DNA from: Saccharopolyspora ipomoeae
Lineage (GTDB): Bacteria > Actinomycetota > Actinomycetes > Mycobacteriales > Pseudonocardiaceae
Assembly: GCF_029952525.1 (NCBI RefSeq)
Contig: NZ_JASAOF010000018.1
Coordinates: 1-64,000, forward strand
Reading direction: 5' to 3'
Length of the DNA stretch: 64,000 nucleotides
A model generated the notes under the pieces. The model ran no database searches. It worked only from the letters and a program-made list of their open reading frames with translations, and had not been told where the DNA came from. Of this stretch, positions 17,322 to 26,025 are shown piece by piece. The position numbers and the translations under genes were made by a program. Each line of letters opens with the position of its first letter. Position 1 is the first letter of the stretch.

Positions 17322-18492
17322 GCGACTGCACGACCTCGTCCGGCAGCGCGTCGGCGGCGATCCGGTGTGCCTGTTCGCCTACGACCTGGACCGGCTGACC
17401 GATCACGTCCGCGCCATCACCGCGACGCTGCCGCACCGGTGCCGGATGTTCTACGCGATGAAGGCCAACAGCGCCGAGCCGCTGCTGCGCGCGCTCGCGC
17501 CGCTGGTCGCGGGCTTCGAGGTGGCTTCCGGCGGTGAGCTGGACAAGGCGCGGGCCGTGAGCGCGGACGTGCCGGTGATCTTCGGCGGTCCGGCGAAGAC
17601 GCCGGCGGAGATCGAGCAGGCCCTCAAGCAGGGGGTGCTGCGGCTGCACGTGGAGAGCGCGCTGGAGCTGCACCGGGTGTCGGCCGCGGCGACCCGGCTG
17701 GGCGTGACCGCCGAGGTGCTGCTGCGGGTCAACCTGGCCGGGCCGTTCCCGGCCGCGACGCTGGCGATGGCGGGCAAGCCCACCCAGTTCGGCATCGCCG
17801 AGGACGACCTGCCGGGAGTCGTCGAGGCCGCTCGCGCGCTGCCGGGGGTGCGGCTGACCGGGTTCCACCTGCACTCGCTGTCGAACAACCTCTCCGCCGA
17901 GGCCCACCTGGAGCTGGTGGCGCACTACGGGCGGACGGTCTCGGCGTGGGAGCGGGAGTTCGGGCTGCGCTGCGAGGTGGTCAACGTCGGCGGTGGCATC
18001 GGTGTCGACTACGCGCGGCTGGACCGGCAGTTCGACTGGCCGCGCTTCGCCCGGGGACTGCCGGCGGTGCTGGCCGAGTTCCCCGCGCACGTGCGGGAGA
18101 TCGACTTCGAGTGCGGGCGCTACCTGGTCGCCGAGTGCGGCAGCTACGCGGTGGAGGTCCTCGACGTCAAGCGCAACCACGGCGTGCAGTACGCGCTGGT
18201 GCGCGGCGGCACGCACCAGTTCCGGCTGCCGTCGTCGTGGCAGCACAGCCACCCGTTCACCGTGCTGCCGGTGGACGAGTGGGACTCGACGGCGCCGCGC
18301 CCGCAGGCCGACGGTCCGATCACGGTGGTCGGCGAGCTGTGCACGCCGAAGGACGTGCTCGCCCGCGACGTGCCGGTGTCGCGGGTGCGGGCCGGTGACG
18401 TGCTGATCTTCAGCCACGCCGGGGCCTACGGCTGGGAGATCTCGCACCACGACTTCCTCAGCCACCCGCACCCGGAGATGGTGTTCCACTGA
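17314..18492 (+). CDS. sbnH: SbnH homologue: PLP-dependent citryl-diaminopropionate decarboxylase
   Basis: 392-residue fold-type III (alanine racemase-like) decarboxylase related to diaminopimelate and ornithine decarboxylases, start ATG overlapping sbnG by 8 bp. PLP lysine is in FYAMKANSAEPLL (K50); GFHLHSLSNN, NVGGGIGVDY and FECGRYLVAECG bind cofactor phosphate; the substrate-site cysteine is in GELCTPKDVLARD; and the C-terminal GAYGWEISHHDFL holds the tyrosine. SbnH decarboxylates the citryl-diaminopropionate intermediate to citryl-diaminoethane. It is the last operon gene; no sbnI (regulator/serine kinase) follows. Confidence 0.92.
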   Translation: MSERLHDLVRQRVGGDPVCLFAYDLDRLTDHVRAITATLPHRCRMFYAMKANSAEPLLRALAPLVAGFEVASGGELDKARAVSADVPVIFGGPAKTPAEIEQALKQGVLRLHVESALELHRVSAAATRLGVTAEVLLRVNLAGPFPAATLAMAGKPTQFGIAEDDLPGVVEAARALPGVRLTGFHLHSLSNNLSAEAHLELVAHYGRTVSAWEREFGLRCEVVNVGGGIGVDYARLDRQFDWPRFARGLPAVLAEFPAHVREIDFECGRYLVAECGSYAVEVLDVKRNHGVQYALVRGGTHQFRLPSSWQHSHPFTVLPVDEWDSTAPRPQADGPITVVGELCTPKDVLARDVPVSRVRAGDVLIFSHAGAYGWEISHHDFLSHPHPEMVFH

Positions 18493-18579
18493 CCAGGCCG
18501 ACCGCCTCGCGCGTGGGTAGTGTTGGGTCCGATTCCTCGCGGGGGGCTTGAAACCGGGTCGACGCGGAAGGCTTGGTAC

Positions 18580-19188
18580 ATGGGTAGGACACCGTGGAGC
18601 CGGGACGAGCCGACCCGCTCACCGTTCGCGCTGCCGAGCGGTGTCCCCGGTCGGCTCGCGGGGCACGTCATGTTGTGGTTGAACCGGCAGCAGGACGTGC
18701 TGGACCTCCTCGACGTCCCACCCGGTGCCGCCGTCCTGGAAGTCGGCTACGGACCTGGTGGGTTGATCCGCCTGCTGCGGCGGACGGGCGCGAGGCGGAT
18801 CTGCGGTGTCGACCCCTCGGTGCAGATGCGCGACCTCGCGAGCCGGCCGCACCGCGCGGAGATCATCGCGGGACGCATCGACCTGCGGCTGGGAACCGCT
18901 GCCGACACGGGCTTCGCGGAGGCGGAGTTCGACCGGGTGGTCGCGGTCAACAACGTGGCCATCTGGCCGGACCTCCGCGCCGGCCTCAGCGAACTGCACC
19001 GCGTGACCCGGTCCGGCGGTCGGGCGCTGATCGCCTGGCACGGCGGAACCCGACCGTCGCTGATCACGCGCAGCAACGCCCTCCCGGCGGAGAAGCTCGA
19101 CGAGATCGAGCGAGCGCTCCGCGACGTCTTCGGCACGGTCACGCGTCGCGAGCTGACGACCCTCACCTGCTTGATCGCCGTTCGCTGA
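18580..19188 (+). CDS. class I SAM-dependent methyltransferase
   Basis: 202 residues from an ATG with GGAAGG upstream (a longer GTG/ATG frame to 18520 exists but is less likely). Motif I AVLEVGYGPGGLIRLL (about residues 52-67), acidic loop VDPSVQMRDLA, and motif RVVAVNNVAIWPDLRAGLSELHRVTRSGGRALI typical of UbiE/Methyltransf_11 proteins. Substrate unknown. It begins 87 bp after the siderophore operon on the same strand, so it might be co-transcribed, but staphyloferrin B needs no methylation and the role in this context is not evident. Confidence 0.8.
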   Translation: MGRTPWSRDEPTRSPFALPSGVPGRLAGHVMLWLNRQQDVLDLLDVPPGAAVLEVGYGPGGLIRLLRRTGARRICGVDPSVQMRDLASRPHRAEIIAGRIDLRLGTAADTGFAEAEFDRVVAVNNVAIWPDLRAGLSELHRVTRSGGRALIAWHGGTRPSLITRSNALPAEKLDEIERALRDVFGTVTRRELTTLTCLIAVR

Positions 19189-19327
19189 CCGGTCATCCAC
19201 ACTGGACCGCCGAAGTCGGCGCGGCCGACCCGAGGCGGGTTTCCGACGCGGTCATGGACGCGGCCGCGTTCGCGGGTCATGCTTGCGCGTGCCCGCACGA
19301 CGCCGACCGGGCTGGAGGATGATCGTG

Positions 19328-20797
19328 ATGCCGCGTTCGCGGCTGGCCCTCTGCGTGATCGTCATCGGCCTGGTCCTGGCCGGGTGCTCCGCCGCTCCCC
19401 CGCCTGCGCCGACCGGCGACCGCCCGCCGAACATCGTGTTCGTGCTGGTCGACGACATGGACCAGGGGGTGTTGCGGTTCATGCCGCAGGTGCAGCGGAT
19501 GCAGCGGGAAGGCGTGACGTTCTCGAACTTCACGGTCACCGACTCGCTGTGCTGCCCGTCCCGGGCCTCGCTGCTGGCCGGGAAGTACCCGCACAACACC
19601 GGCGTGTTCACCAACGACCCGCCGGACGGCGGTTTCAAGGTGTTCCACCAGCGCGACGAGCGCGACACCATCGGCACCCAGCTGCAGCAGGCCGGGTACC
19701 GGACCGGGTTCATGGGCAAGTACCTCAACGGCTACCAGCCCGGGGAGGAGCTCGGCGGTGAGCGGCCGTTCGTGCCGCCGGGCTGGAACGAGTGGGTCGT
19801 GGCCGGCAACGGCTACCCGGAGTACGACTACAAGCTCAACGTCAACGGTCACGTGGAGCCGCACGGGCATCGGCCCGGCGACTACCTGACCGACGTGCTG
19901 GCCAAGCGCGGCAACGACTTCATCCGCACCAACGCCGCGCAGGGCAGGCCGTTCTTCCTGGAGGTGGCGCCGTTCGCGCCGCACGGCCCGTCGACCCCGG
20001 CGCCCCGGCACGCCGACGCGTTCCCCGGGCTGACCGCGCCGCGCGTGCCCTCGTTCGACGAGGCCGACCGCACCGACAAGCCGGAGTGGCTGCGCCGACT
20101 CCCGCCGCTGCCCGCGAACAAGATCGCGGCCGCGGACGTGAAGTTCCGCAAGCGAGCCCAGTCGCTGCAGGCCGTGGACGAGATGCTCGCCGGGTTCCAG
20201 CGCACTCTCCACGACACCGGGCAGGAGCAGCGCACGCACGTCATCTTCACCTCCGACAACGGGTTCCACCTGGGCGAGCACGCGCTGGCCGAGGGCAAGC
20301 AGACCGCCTTCGACCACGACGTGCGGGTCCCGCTGGTCGCCACCGGTCCTGGCGTTCCGGCCGGGAAGGAGGTCGCGGATTCGGTGCAGAACATCGACTT
20401 CCGGCCGACCTTCGCCGAGATCGCCGGGGCGCCACCACGTCCCGGCATCGACGGCGCGAGCTTCGCCGGGCTGCTGCGCGGTGGGCCGGGCACGGGCCGC
20501 GACGTCGCGCTCGTCGAGCACCACGAGCCGCGGGCGTCCCGGGAAGACCCGGACCACCAGGAGAAGCCCGACGGCGTGCCGCCGACCTACAACGCGATCC
20601 GGGTTCCAGGGGGAACCTACGTCGAGTACCTCGGCGGCGAGCGCGAGTACTACGACGACCGCGCCGACCCGTACCAGCTGAACAACGTCTACGACGCCCT
20701 GCCGCCGGAGCGCCGCGACGCGCTCCACCGCGCTCTCACGGCGATGACCGGCTGCCGCGGCACCGCCCAGTGCACCGAGGCGGCCACGACACCCTGA
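19328..20797 (+). CDS. lipoprotein sulfatase (alkaline phosphatase superfamily, FGly type)
   Basis: 489 residues from the ATG at 19328, placed eight bases after GGAGG; an earlier ATG at 19319 is too close to it. A lipobox LAGC (C20) ends the signal peptide, so the mature protein is probably membrane-anchored outside the cell. The metal site begins with IVFVLVDDMDQGV and the catalytic motif CCPSR (C75-x-P-S-R79) with SLLAGKYPHNTGV follows, meaning C75 must be oxidised to formylglycine. Other sulfatase marks are GKYLNGY, HVIFTSDNGFHLGEH and the C-terminal YVEYLGGEREYYDDRADPYQ. The closest type is N-sulfoglucosamine or arylsulfatase-like; substrate unknown. The likely maturase is at 41143-42027. 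Confidence 0.92.
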   Translation: MPRSRLALCVIVIGLVLAGCSAAPPPAPTGDRPPNIVFVLVDDMDQGVLRFMPQVQRMQREGVTFSNFTVTDSLCCPSRASLLAGKYPHNTGVFTNDPPDGGFKVFHQRDERDTIGTQLQQAGYRTGFMGKYLNGYQPGEELGGERPFVPPGWNEWVVAGNGYPEYDYKLNVNGHVEPHGHRPGDYLTDVLAKRGNDFIRTNAAQGRPFFLEVAPFAPHGPSTPAPRHADAFPGLTAPRVPSFDEADRTDKPEWLRRLPPLPANKIAAADVKFRKRAQSLQAVDEMLAGFQRTLHDTGQEQRTHVIFTSDNGFHLGEHALAEGKQTAFDHDVRVPLVATGPGVPAGKEVADSVQNIDFRPTFAEIAGAPPRPGIDGASFAGLLRGGPGTGRDVALVEHHEPRASREDPDHQEKPDGVPPTYNAIRVPGGTYVEYLGGEREYYDDRADPYQLNNVYDALPPERRDALHRALTAMTGCRGTAQCTEAATTP

Positions 20798-20867
20798 CCG
20801 CACCCGCCGGGCGCGCGGTTCCGGGAACACCCGCGTTCCACGCGGACGATCCGAGGAGGGCTTGCCG

Positions 20868-21647
20868 ATGCCGGAGATCGCGGTGGTCACCGGAGCAGGA
20901 AGCGGTCTCGGCCGCGCGATCGCGCGGCGGCTGGGCGCGGCCGGGTTCGCCGTCGTGGCGACCGACGTCGACCACGCGGCCGCACGCGAGACCGCCGGAT
21001 CGATACCGGGTTGCCGGTCCGCTGAGCACGACGTCCGCGACGCCGAGCAGCATCGTCGGATAGCGCGGGAGGCGACCGAACGCGGCAGGCTGCGGGTGTG
21101 GGTGAACAACGCCGGCGTGCTCGCCCTGGGCCCGGCGTGGACCCATCCCGACGCGGAGGTCAAACGGTGCGTCGAGACCAACGTGCTCGGCACCGTGCAC
21201 GGATCGCGCGCCGCGGTCGAGGTGATGCGCGATCAGCCCGGCGGTGGGGCGGTCCTCAACATCGCGTCCTTCGCGGCCTTCGGCGCGGTCCCCGACCTCG
21301 CCGTCTACAGCGGTACGAAGCACGCCGTGCTGGGCTTCACGAAGTCGCTGAACGCGGACCTCCGCAACGCCGGCTCGCGCATCCGGGCCACGGTGGCCTG
21401 CCTGGACGGCACCGATACACCGATGGTCCAGCGGCACGCCGGGGACCCGAAGGCCGGAGTGCTGCGGCACCGCGGGCGCCTGCTCGACCCCGACGAGGTG
21501 GCGCGCCACCTCGTCGACGCGCTGGGCTCCCGGCGCCAGGTGGTCTGCGTGCCCCCCGCGCGGGGCGTCGCGGCGCAACTGCTGGGTCTCGCACCTGCGC
21601 TTTCACTGCGACTCACCAACGCCGCCGCACGTCGCCACCGCACCTGA
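20868..21647 (+). CDS. short-chain dehydrogenase/reductase
   Basis: 259 residues; ATG at 20868 has GAGGAGGG seven bases upstream, so it is preferred over the in-frame TTG six bases earlier. Classical SDR: NAD(P)-binding VTGAGSGLGRAIA (residues about 6-18), ATDVDHAAA (acidic residue after beta-2 suggests NAD preference), VNNAGVLA, catalytic serine in LNIASFAAFGA, and YSGTK(H) with the catalytic tyrosine and lysine. The C-terminal part matches no special subfamily I can name. It follows the sulfatase gene by 70 bp on the same strand. Confidence 0.88.
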   Translation: MPEIAVVTGAGSGLGRAIARRLGAAGFAVVATDVDHAAARETAGSIPGCRSAEHDVRDAEQHRRIAREATERGRLRVWVNNAGVLALGPAWTHPDAEVKRCVETNVLGTVHGSRAAVEVMRDQPGGGAVLNIASFAAFGAVPDLAVYSGTKHAVLGFTKSLNADLRNAGSRIRATVACLDGTDTPMVQRHAGDPKAGVLRHRGRLLDPDEVARHLVDALGSRRQVVCVPPARGVAAQLLGLAPALSLRLTNAAARRHRT

Positions 21648-21937
21648 TCCCGAACCTGGACCGGAGTCAAGGCCGTCCGACGCGCTCGCTCCCTCCTCGC
21701 AGGTGAAGCGCTCTCCGCGCAAGCGGCTTCGGCGAAACCCGCGCCGAAGAGGTGACACGCGTCAAGATATCTTGCTCACAAGAAGATTCCGTGCGAGGTT
21801 GTTGTGCGCCGGACGGGACGCCCGGGTCGTCGGGAAGCGGATGAAGATCAGCCGATTCGCGGCGAATCCTGTTCCCCTCGAAGGGAATACCGTGCGGTAG
21901 CTTCGTGATCGTGGCCACCGAGCAAGCAGGAGCAGGC

Positions 21938-22795
21938 ATGTCCGAGACGCCTTCGAAGGCGCCGAGTTCCGCACCGGTCGGCGTGGACACGGCCACGGCC
22001 AGCATCGCCCGCGTCTACGACGCGGCGCTCAACGGCAAGGACAACTTCGAGGTCGACCGCCAGGTGCTGCACGAGGTCGCCCAAGCCGCGCCGGAGGTCA
22101 AGACCATGGCGTGGTCGAACCGCGGTTTCTTGAACAGGGCGTGCCAGTACCTCGCCGACGAGGCCGGCGTCCGGCAGTTCCTCGACTGCGGTTCGGGTCT
22201 GCCGACCGCGGAGAACACGCACCAGATCGTGCAGCGGGTGGACCCCGAGGCCGAGGTCGTCTACATCGACAACGACCCGGTGGTCATCGCGCACGGCAAG
22301 GCGCTGCTCGAGGAGAACGATCACACCCACTTCGCCTCCGCCGACATCTTCGACCCGGGCGAGGTGCTGGGCCACGAGACCGTCCGCCGGCACCTCGACT
22401 TCGACGAGCCGATCGCGCTGCTGCAGATCGGGACCCTGCACCACTACCTCGGCGACGACGGTCCCGAACTGATGCGGACCTACATCGACGCGCTCGCCCC
22501 GGGCAGCTACGTCGTCCTCGCACACTTCTTCGACCCGGAGACCCCGGAGCACAGCGACCTCGCCCGCAGGATGGAGGAGCTCTTCCTGCACAGCCCGATG
22601 GGTTCGGGCCTCTTCCGCACCCGCGACCAGATCCGCGCGCTGCTCCCCGGCCTGGACATCCTCCCGCCCGGGCCGGACTCCCCCGCCGACATCGAGCTCT
22701 GCGACCTCTGGTGGCCGAACGGCCCCAGGCAGCGCCCGCTGAACCAGGCCGAGAGCTGCATCGCCGGCGTGGTGGGCCGCAAGAACCAGCGCTAG
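21938..22795 (+). CDS. SAM-dependent methyltransferase, DUF574 / Methyltransf_19 family
   Basis: 285 residues from an ATG with AGGAG upstream (alternative GTG at 21911 region less likely). Signature of this actinobacterial family: ARVYDAALNGKDNFEVDRQVL, SNRGFLNRACQYLADEAGVRQFLDCGSGLPT, VVYIDNDPVVIAHGKALL, and ALLQIGTLHHYL. The family is abundant in actinomycetes and largely of unknown function. A second member is encoded at 24828-25634 on the opposite strand. Upstream (21648-21937) there is no gene; the sequence TCTTGCTCACAAGA at about 21772 forms a small inverted repeat that may be regulatory. Confidence 0.85.
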   Translation: MSETPSKAPSSAPVGVDTATASIARVYDAALNGKDNFEVDRQVLHEVAQAAPEVKTMAWSNRGFLNRACQYLADEAGVRQFLDCGSGLPTAENTHQIVQRVDPEAEVVYIDNDPVVIAHGKALLEENDHTHFASADIFDPGEVLGHETVRRHLDFDEPIALLQIGTLHHYLGDDGPELMRTYIDALAPGSYVVLAHFFDPETPEHSDLARRMEELFLHSPMGSGLFRTRDQIRALLPGLDILPPGPDSPADIELCDLWWPNGPRQRPLNQAESCIAGVVGRKNQR

Positions 22796-22847
22796 GAACT
22801 GCTCAGGAGTCGCGCTGCTCGGCGGCGCGGGTGGCAGAACCTGCGGC

Positions 22848-22869
22848 GGTGCGGGCTGAGCCCCGCACC
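22848..22869. terminator. possible bidirectional terminator hairpin
   Basis: GGTGCGGG and CCCGCACC form an 8-bp GC stem around a six-base loop between two convergent genes. No U-tract follows, as usual for actinomycetes. Confidence 0.4.
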
Positions 22870-22929
22870 TGACGCAGCGTCCGCCGCACTCCTCGACAGC
22901 TCCCGGTCCACATCGGATTGCCGAGCGCC

Positions 22930-23691
22930 TCAGCTCAAGGGCTGCAGCCGCGGTCGCTTCGCGGTCCGGCCGTCGCCGGACGATCGCCCAGTGATCCGCC
23001 GCCACAGCCACGGCGCCAAGAACACAGCGGCCCAGCGGATCTCGCCCGCGACCGCCTTCAGGAGCCCCGGTGCTCGCCGTTCCGGCAGCGGGCGGCTCCA
23101 CGCGTCGTCGCTTCCGGGCAGTTCCAACGCGTGCGCGAAACCGTTGGCCAGCAGGGCGTGGCCCGACGGGTTGAGGTGCAGGCGGTCGGTGCTCCAGATC
23201 CGCCGGTCGGCGCAGACCGGGTGGCGGTCGGCTTCGACGACGACGGCGCCGTGCTTCGCGGCGATCTCGCGCACGCGCGCGTTGAACTCGGTCAGCCGCG
23301 GCTGCCAGCGCCGCGCGATCGGCGCGATCTCCCCGATGTCCGGGTAGGTCACCGTCGCCACCCGCGCACCCGCGCCCGCCAGCGCGCCGATCATCTCGTC
23401 CAGCTCCGCGGCTACCGCGTCGCCGTCGTAGTGGCTGCGCAGCACGTCGTTGAGCCCGGCGACGACGGTGGCCAGGTCTGGAGCGAGCGCCAGCGCCGGT
23501 TCGAGCTGCTCCGCGCGCACCTCGCCGATGAGCTTGCCGCGCACCGCCAGGTTCGCGTACCGGAAGCCGGGGTCGAGCGCGGCCAGCTGCTCGGCGAGCC
23601 GGTCGGCCCAGCCGCGCAGGCCGCTCCGGTCGTCGCCGTCGCCGACGCCCTCGGTCTGGCTGTCCCCGATCGCCACGTACTTCGCGTACAT
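22930..23691 (-). CDS. SGNH/GDSL hydrolase
   Basis: 253 residues from the ATG at 23691 (GAAGG upstream); the longer frame adds 13 residues without a ribosome site. Block I YVAIGDSQTEGVGD carries the catalytic serine, block III VVAGLNDVL the asparagine (GxND), and block V STDRLHLNPSGHALLA the Asp-x-x-His pair. This is a complete catalytic set of SGNH esterases. No signal peptide, so probably cytoplasmic. The C-terminal 50 residues (WAAVFLAPWLWRRITG and a basic tail) are also common in actinobacterial members. Substrate unknown; faces the DUF574 gene. Confidence 0.88.
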   Translation of the reverse strand: MYAKYVAIGDSQTEGVGDGDDRSGLRGWADRLAEQLAALDPGFRYANLAVRGKLIGEVRAEQLEPALALAPDLATVVAGLNDVLRSHYDGDAVAAELDEMIGALAGAGARVATVTYPDIGEIAPIARRWQPRLTEFNARVREIAAKHGAVVVEADRHPVCADRRIWSTDRLHLNPSGHALLANGFAHALELPGSDDAWSRPLPERRAPGLLKAVAGEIRWAAVFLAPWLWRRITGRSSGDGRTAKRPRLQPLS

Positions 23692-23894
23692 GCCCCACCT
23701 TCGCGCTCCCGACGATGACTCCGCGAGCACAGCACATCACGGCGCGTCCGAAAGGGGGCGGGCAGTCCGTGTTTTCGTCGCCATTCGTCCGCTTTCAACC
23801 GCGCAGAGTCACGTTTCGCGACTGCGCGTAGTCGTCACCGGGTTTTTCTCAGGCGGCCAACCGGCGTAACCGCGGATGTGTCATCGTCGGACAC

Positions 23895-24812
23895 ATGGGG
23901 ACCGAGGTATGGCTGACGTGGATCCCGGCGATTCTGGCGCTCGTGGCGGTCGGAGTCGCCGGTTGGCTGCTGTGGTCGGCCCGCAAGGCGTCCGAGGAGA
24001 CCGCGCAGCGCGCCGAGGCCGTGCGCCGGATGGCCGGTGCCGTGGAGGCCAGCGCCGAGAAGACCGGTCGCGCCGCCACGACCGCCACCGAGCAGGCCGA
24101 GCGCGCCTGGGAGCAGGTCAAGCTCACCCGCAGCCAGCTCGACGACGCCCGCCAGGAGCGGCAGGCCAGCACCCAGGCCGAGCAGTGGGAGTGGGCCTAC
24201 GCGCTGACCACCGCCGCCCGCGAGCTGGTCAACAGCTGCCACGAGCTCATCCGCGTCTCGCTGGACACCCAGGTCGCCCCGCACTACCGGCAGTCCGCCG
24301 ACCGGCACTACCGACAGGCGGGTCAGCGCTGGCAGGACACCATGATCAAGGCGATCGCCCGCACCCAGCCGCCGTTGGAGATGCAGCAGCAGGTCGCCAC
24401 GTTCGCCGAGGTGCACCAGCGGCTGCACGGCCACATCGGCGTGCTGCTGCGCGCGGTGGAGACCAACACCCTCGGCGAGGGAGACACGCTCACCAAGCAG
24501 ATCCACGGCATGCGCCACGAGCTCAACAACGCGCACCGCAACCTGCAGCGCATCGTCAGCTCGAACCTCTCCACCCCGCAGCAGGCCCCCAACGGCCAGA
24601 ACGCCGGCCACCAGGTCCCCCAGGCCAACGGCACCGCCCAGACCCAGCTCACCCAGGCCCCGAACGCCCCGCAGCCCGACGCCGAGCAGACGCAGCTCAC
24701 CCCGGCGGTCCCGCCGAGCGCCGCTCAGACCGGCCGCACCCACCAGTCCGGCAAGCTCACACCGGCAGAACCCGCCACCCAACAACTGGCCAACCGCCCA
24801 GCCCGGACCTGA
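23895..24812 (+). CDS. membrane-anchored coiled-coil protein of unknown function
   Basis: 305 residues with one N-terminal transmembrane helix (TWIPAILALVAVGVAGWLLW, residues 8-27) and no cleavage site, followed by an alanine/glutamate-rich helical stretch (residues 30-95; ARKASEETAQRAEAVRRMAG and following) likely to form a coiled coil, a tryptophan-containing helical domain to about residue 220, and a disordered glutamine/proline/asparagine-rich tail of 80 residues. No enzymatic motif. The large number of glutamines and the anchored coiled coil suggest a scaffolding or cell-envelope role, but nothing in the context supports a specific one. It ends 16 bp before the convergent methyltransferase gene. 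Confidence 0.7.
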   Translation: MGTEVWLTWIPAILALVAVGVAGWLLWSARKASEETAQRAEAVRRMAGAVEASAEKTGRAATTATEQAERAWEQVKLTRSQLDDARQERQASTQAEQWEWAYALTTAARELVNSCHELIRVSLDTQVAPHYRQSADRHYRQAGQRWQDTMIKAIARTQPPLEMQQQVATFAEVHQRLHGHIGVLLRAVETNTLGEGDTLTKQIHGMRHELNNAHRNLQRIVSSNLSTPQQAPNGQNAGHQVPQANGTAQTQLTQAPNAPQPDAEQTQLTPAVPPSAAQTGRTHQSGKLTPAEPATQQLANRPART

Positions 24813-24827
24813 GTCGGGGCCCGAGCC

Positions 24828-25634
24828 TCAGGGTTTGCGGGCGATTGCTGCGTACATGGCGATGTCGGCTTCGGGGATCTTGAGGTGTTCGAGGTCGTCG
24901 GGGCGCCACTTGTGCATCTGGACGAGGCCGGGGTCGACGATGTCGAGGCCGTCGAAGAAGCGCAGCGCCTTGTCGTGGGTGCGGAACTTGAGGGTCTCGC
25001 CGTGCTCGCGGTACGCGCGGCGGACCTCGGCGAGGAGTTCGGGCGCGTAGTCGTCGGTGGCGATCGTGGCGGCCACGTAGCTTCCCGAGGGCAGCACGTC
25101 GACGATGCGGCGGACGACGTCCAGGGCCTCGTCGTCGTCCTCGATGAAGTGCACGACCGCGATGAGCATCAGACCGATCGGGCGCTTCGCGTCCAGCGTC
25201 TCGCGGAACTCCCGGGAGTTCAGGATCGTGTCCGGGTCGCGCAGGTCGGCGTCGACGTAGGCGGTCGCGCCCTGACCGCTGCGCGACATCAGCGCGCGGG
25301 CGTGGGCCAGCACGATCGGGTCGTTGTCGGTGTAGACGATGCGGGCGTCCGGCTCGACCGCCTGGACGACCTCGTGCAGGTTCGGCCGGGTCGGGATGCC
25401 GGTGCCGATGTCGAGGAACTGGTCGATGCCGCACTCGGTGGCCAGGTAGCGGCCGGCGCGGTGCATGAACTCGCGGTTGGCGCGCATGTGCACCGGCAGC
25501 GCCGGCCAGACCTGCTGGGACGCCTCCGCGGCCGCGCGGTCGACGGCGTAGTTGTCCTTGCCGCCCAGGATGTAGTCGTAGATCCGGGCGCCGTGCGCCA
25601 CGTCCGTGCGCAGGTCTTGCGTGCCATCGCTCAT
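24828..25634 (-). CDS. SAM-dependent methyltransferase, DUF574 / Methyltransf_19 family (second copy)
   Basis: 268 residues; ATG at 25634 chosen for GGAGG seven bases upstream. Family signature complete: HGARIYDYILGGKDNYAVDR, ANREFMHRAGRYLATECGIDQFLDIGTGIPT, IVYTDNDPIVLAHARALM, and GLMLIAVVHFIEDDDEA. It is similar in architecture to 21938-22795 but clearly divergent, so this is not a recent duplication. Function unknown; these proteins often sit beside XRE regulators or DUF397 genes, neither of which is next to this one. Confidence 0.87.
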   Translation of the reverse strand: MSDGTQDLRTDVAHGARIYDYILGGKDNYAVDRAAAEASQQVWPALPVHMRANREFMHRAGRYLATECGIDQFLDIGTGIPTRPNLHEVVQAVEPDARIVYTDNDPIVLAHARALMSRSGQGATAYVDADLRDPDTILNSREFRETLDAKRPIGLMLIAVVHFIEDDDEALDVVRRIVDVLPSGSYVAATIATDDYAPELLAEVRRAYREHGETLKFRTHDKALRFFDGLDIVDPGLVQMHKWRPDDLEHLKIPEADIAMYAAIARKP

Positions 25635-25738
25635 CGTTGCTCCTCCCACCGCTGGCGCCCGGATCCTTTCAATGATCAACATCCGGCGTCCACCGATCTT
25701 CGCACCGCGAACGTCACATCTGGGGCGGAACGAGCGCG

Positions 25739-25772
25739 GGGGCGGGAACCCGGGGGTCCGGGTCCCCGCCCC
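25739..25772 (-). terminator. terminator hairpin downstream of the small exported protein gene
   Basis: A 15-bp GC-rich stem (arms 25739-25753 and 25758-25772, one mismatch) with a four-base loop lies just after the minus-strand gene ending at 25807. Confidence 0.6.
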
Positions 25773-25782
25773 ACTCGTCAGG

Positions 25783-25811
25783 GCGAGATCAGGCCCTCAG
25801 GCGAGATCAGG
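25783..25811 (-). repeat. direct repeat spanning the stop codon of the small exported protein gene
   Basis: GCGAGATCAGG occurs at 25783-25793 and 25801-25811, an 18-bp direct duplication. The second copy contains the stop codon of the gene ending at 25807, so the duplication places a second in-frame copy of the gene's last bases and stop just after the real one. Confidence 0.75.
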
Positions 25812-26025
25812 CACCGAGGCCGAGGGCGTCCAGGGCCGCGCCCACCGACGACAGGGTGTCGGCGATGGTGGCGTCCAGGACCTCCGCGATCGGCGTGAGC
25901 TCGGCCGCGTTGGCCGGCAGGGCCAGGCCGATCATCAGCGCCGGGACGGCGAGGGCGCCGAAGGCGATGCGCTTGGCGCGCGAACCGGTCCGGGCCTCGG
26001 TGTGCTGCTCGACGGTGTTGCTCAT
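25807..26025 (-). CDS. small exported protein of unknown function
   Basis: 72 residues from an ATG with AGGAGA upstream. A basic N-terminus (GSRAKRIAFG) precedes a hydrophobic stretch ALAVPALMIGLALPANA, cleaved before AELTPIA, leaving a mature peptide of about 30 residues with the sequence ending SSVGAALDALGLGA. It has no cysteine and no repeat. Small exported peptides of this type are frequent in Saccharopolyspora-like genomes; no function is known to me. It is followed by a hairpin and preceded by about 400 bp without a gene. Confidence 0.65.
   Translation of the reverse strand: MSNTVEQHTEARTGSRAKRIAFGALAVPALMIGLALPANAAELTPIAEVLDATIADTLSSVGAALDALGLGA

Noticed and set aside
25683-25806. Possible small gene between 25.68 and 25.80 kb
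   Set aside because: The sequence is mostly a terminator hairpin and a short duplication.
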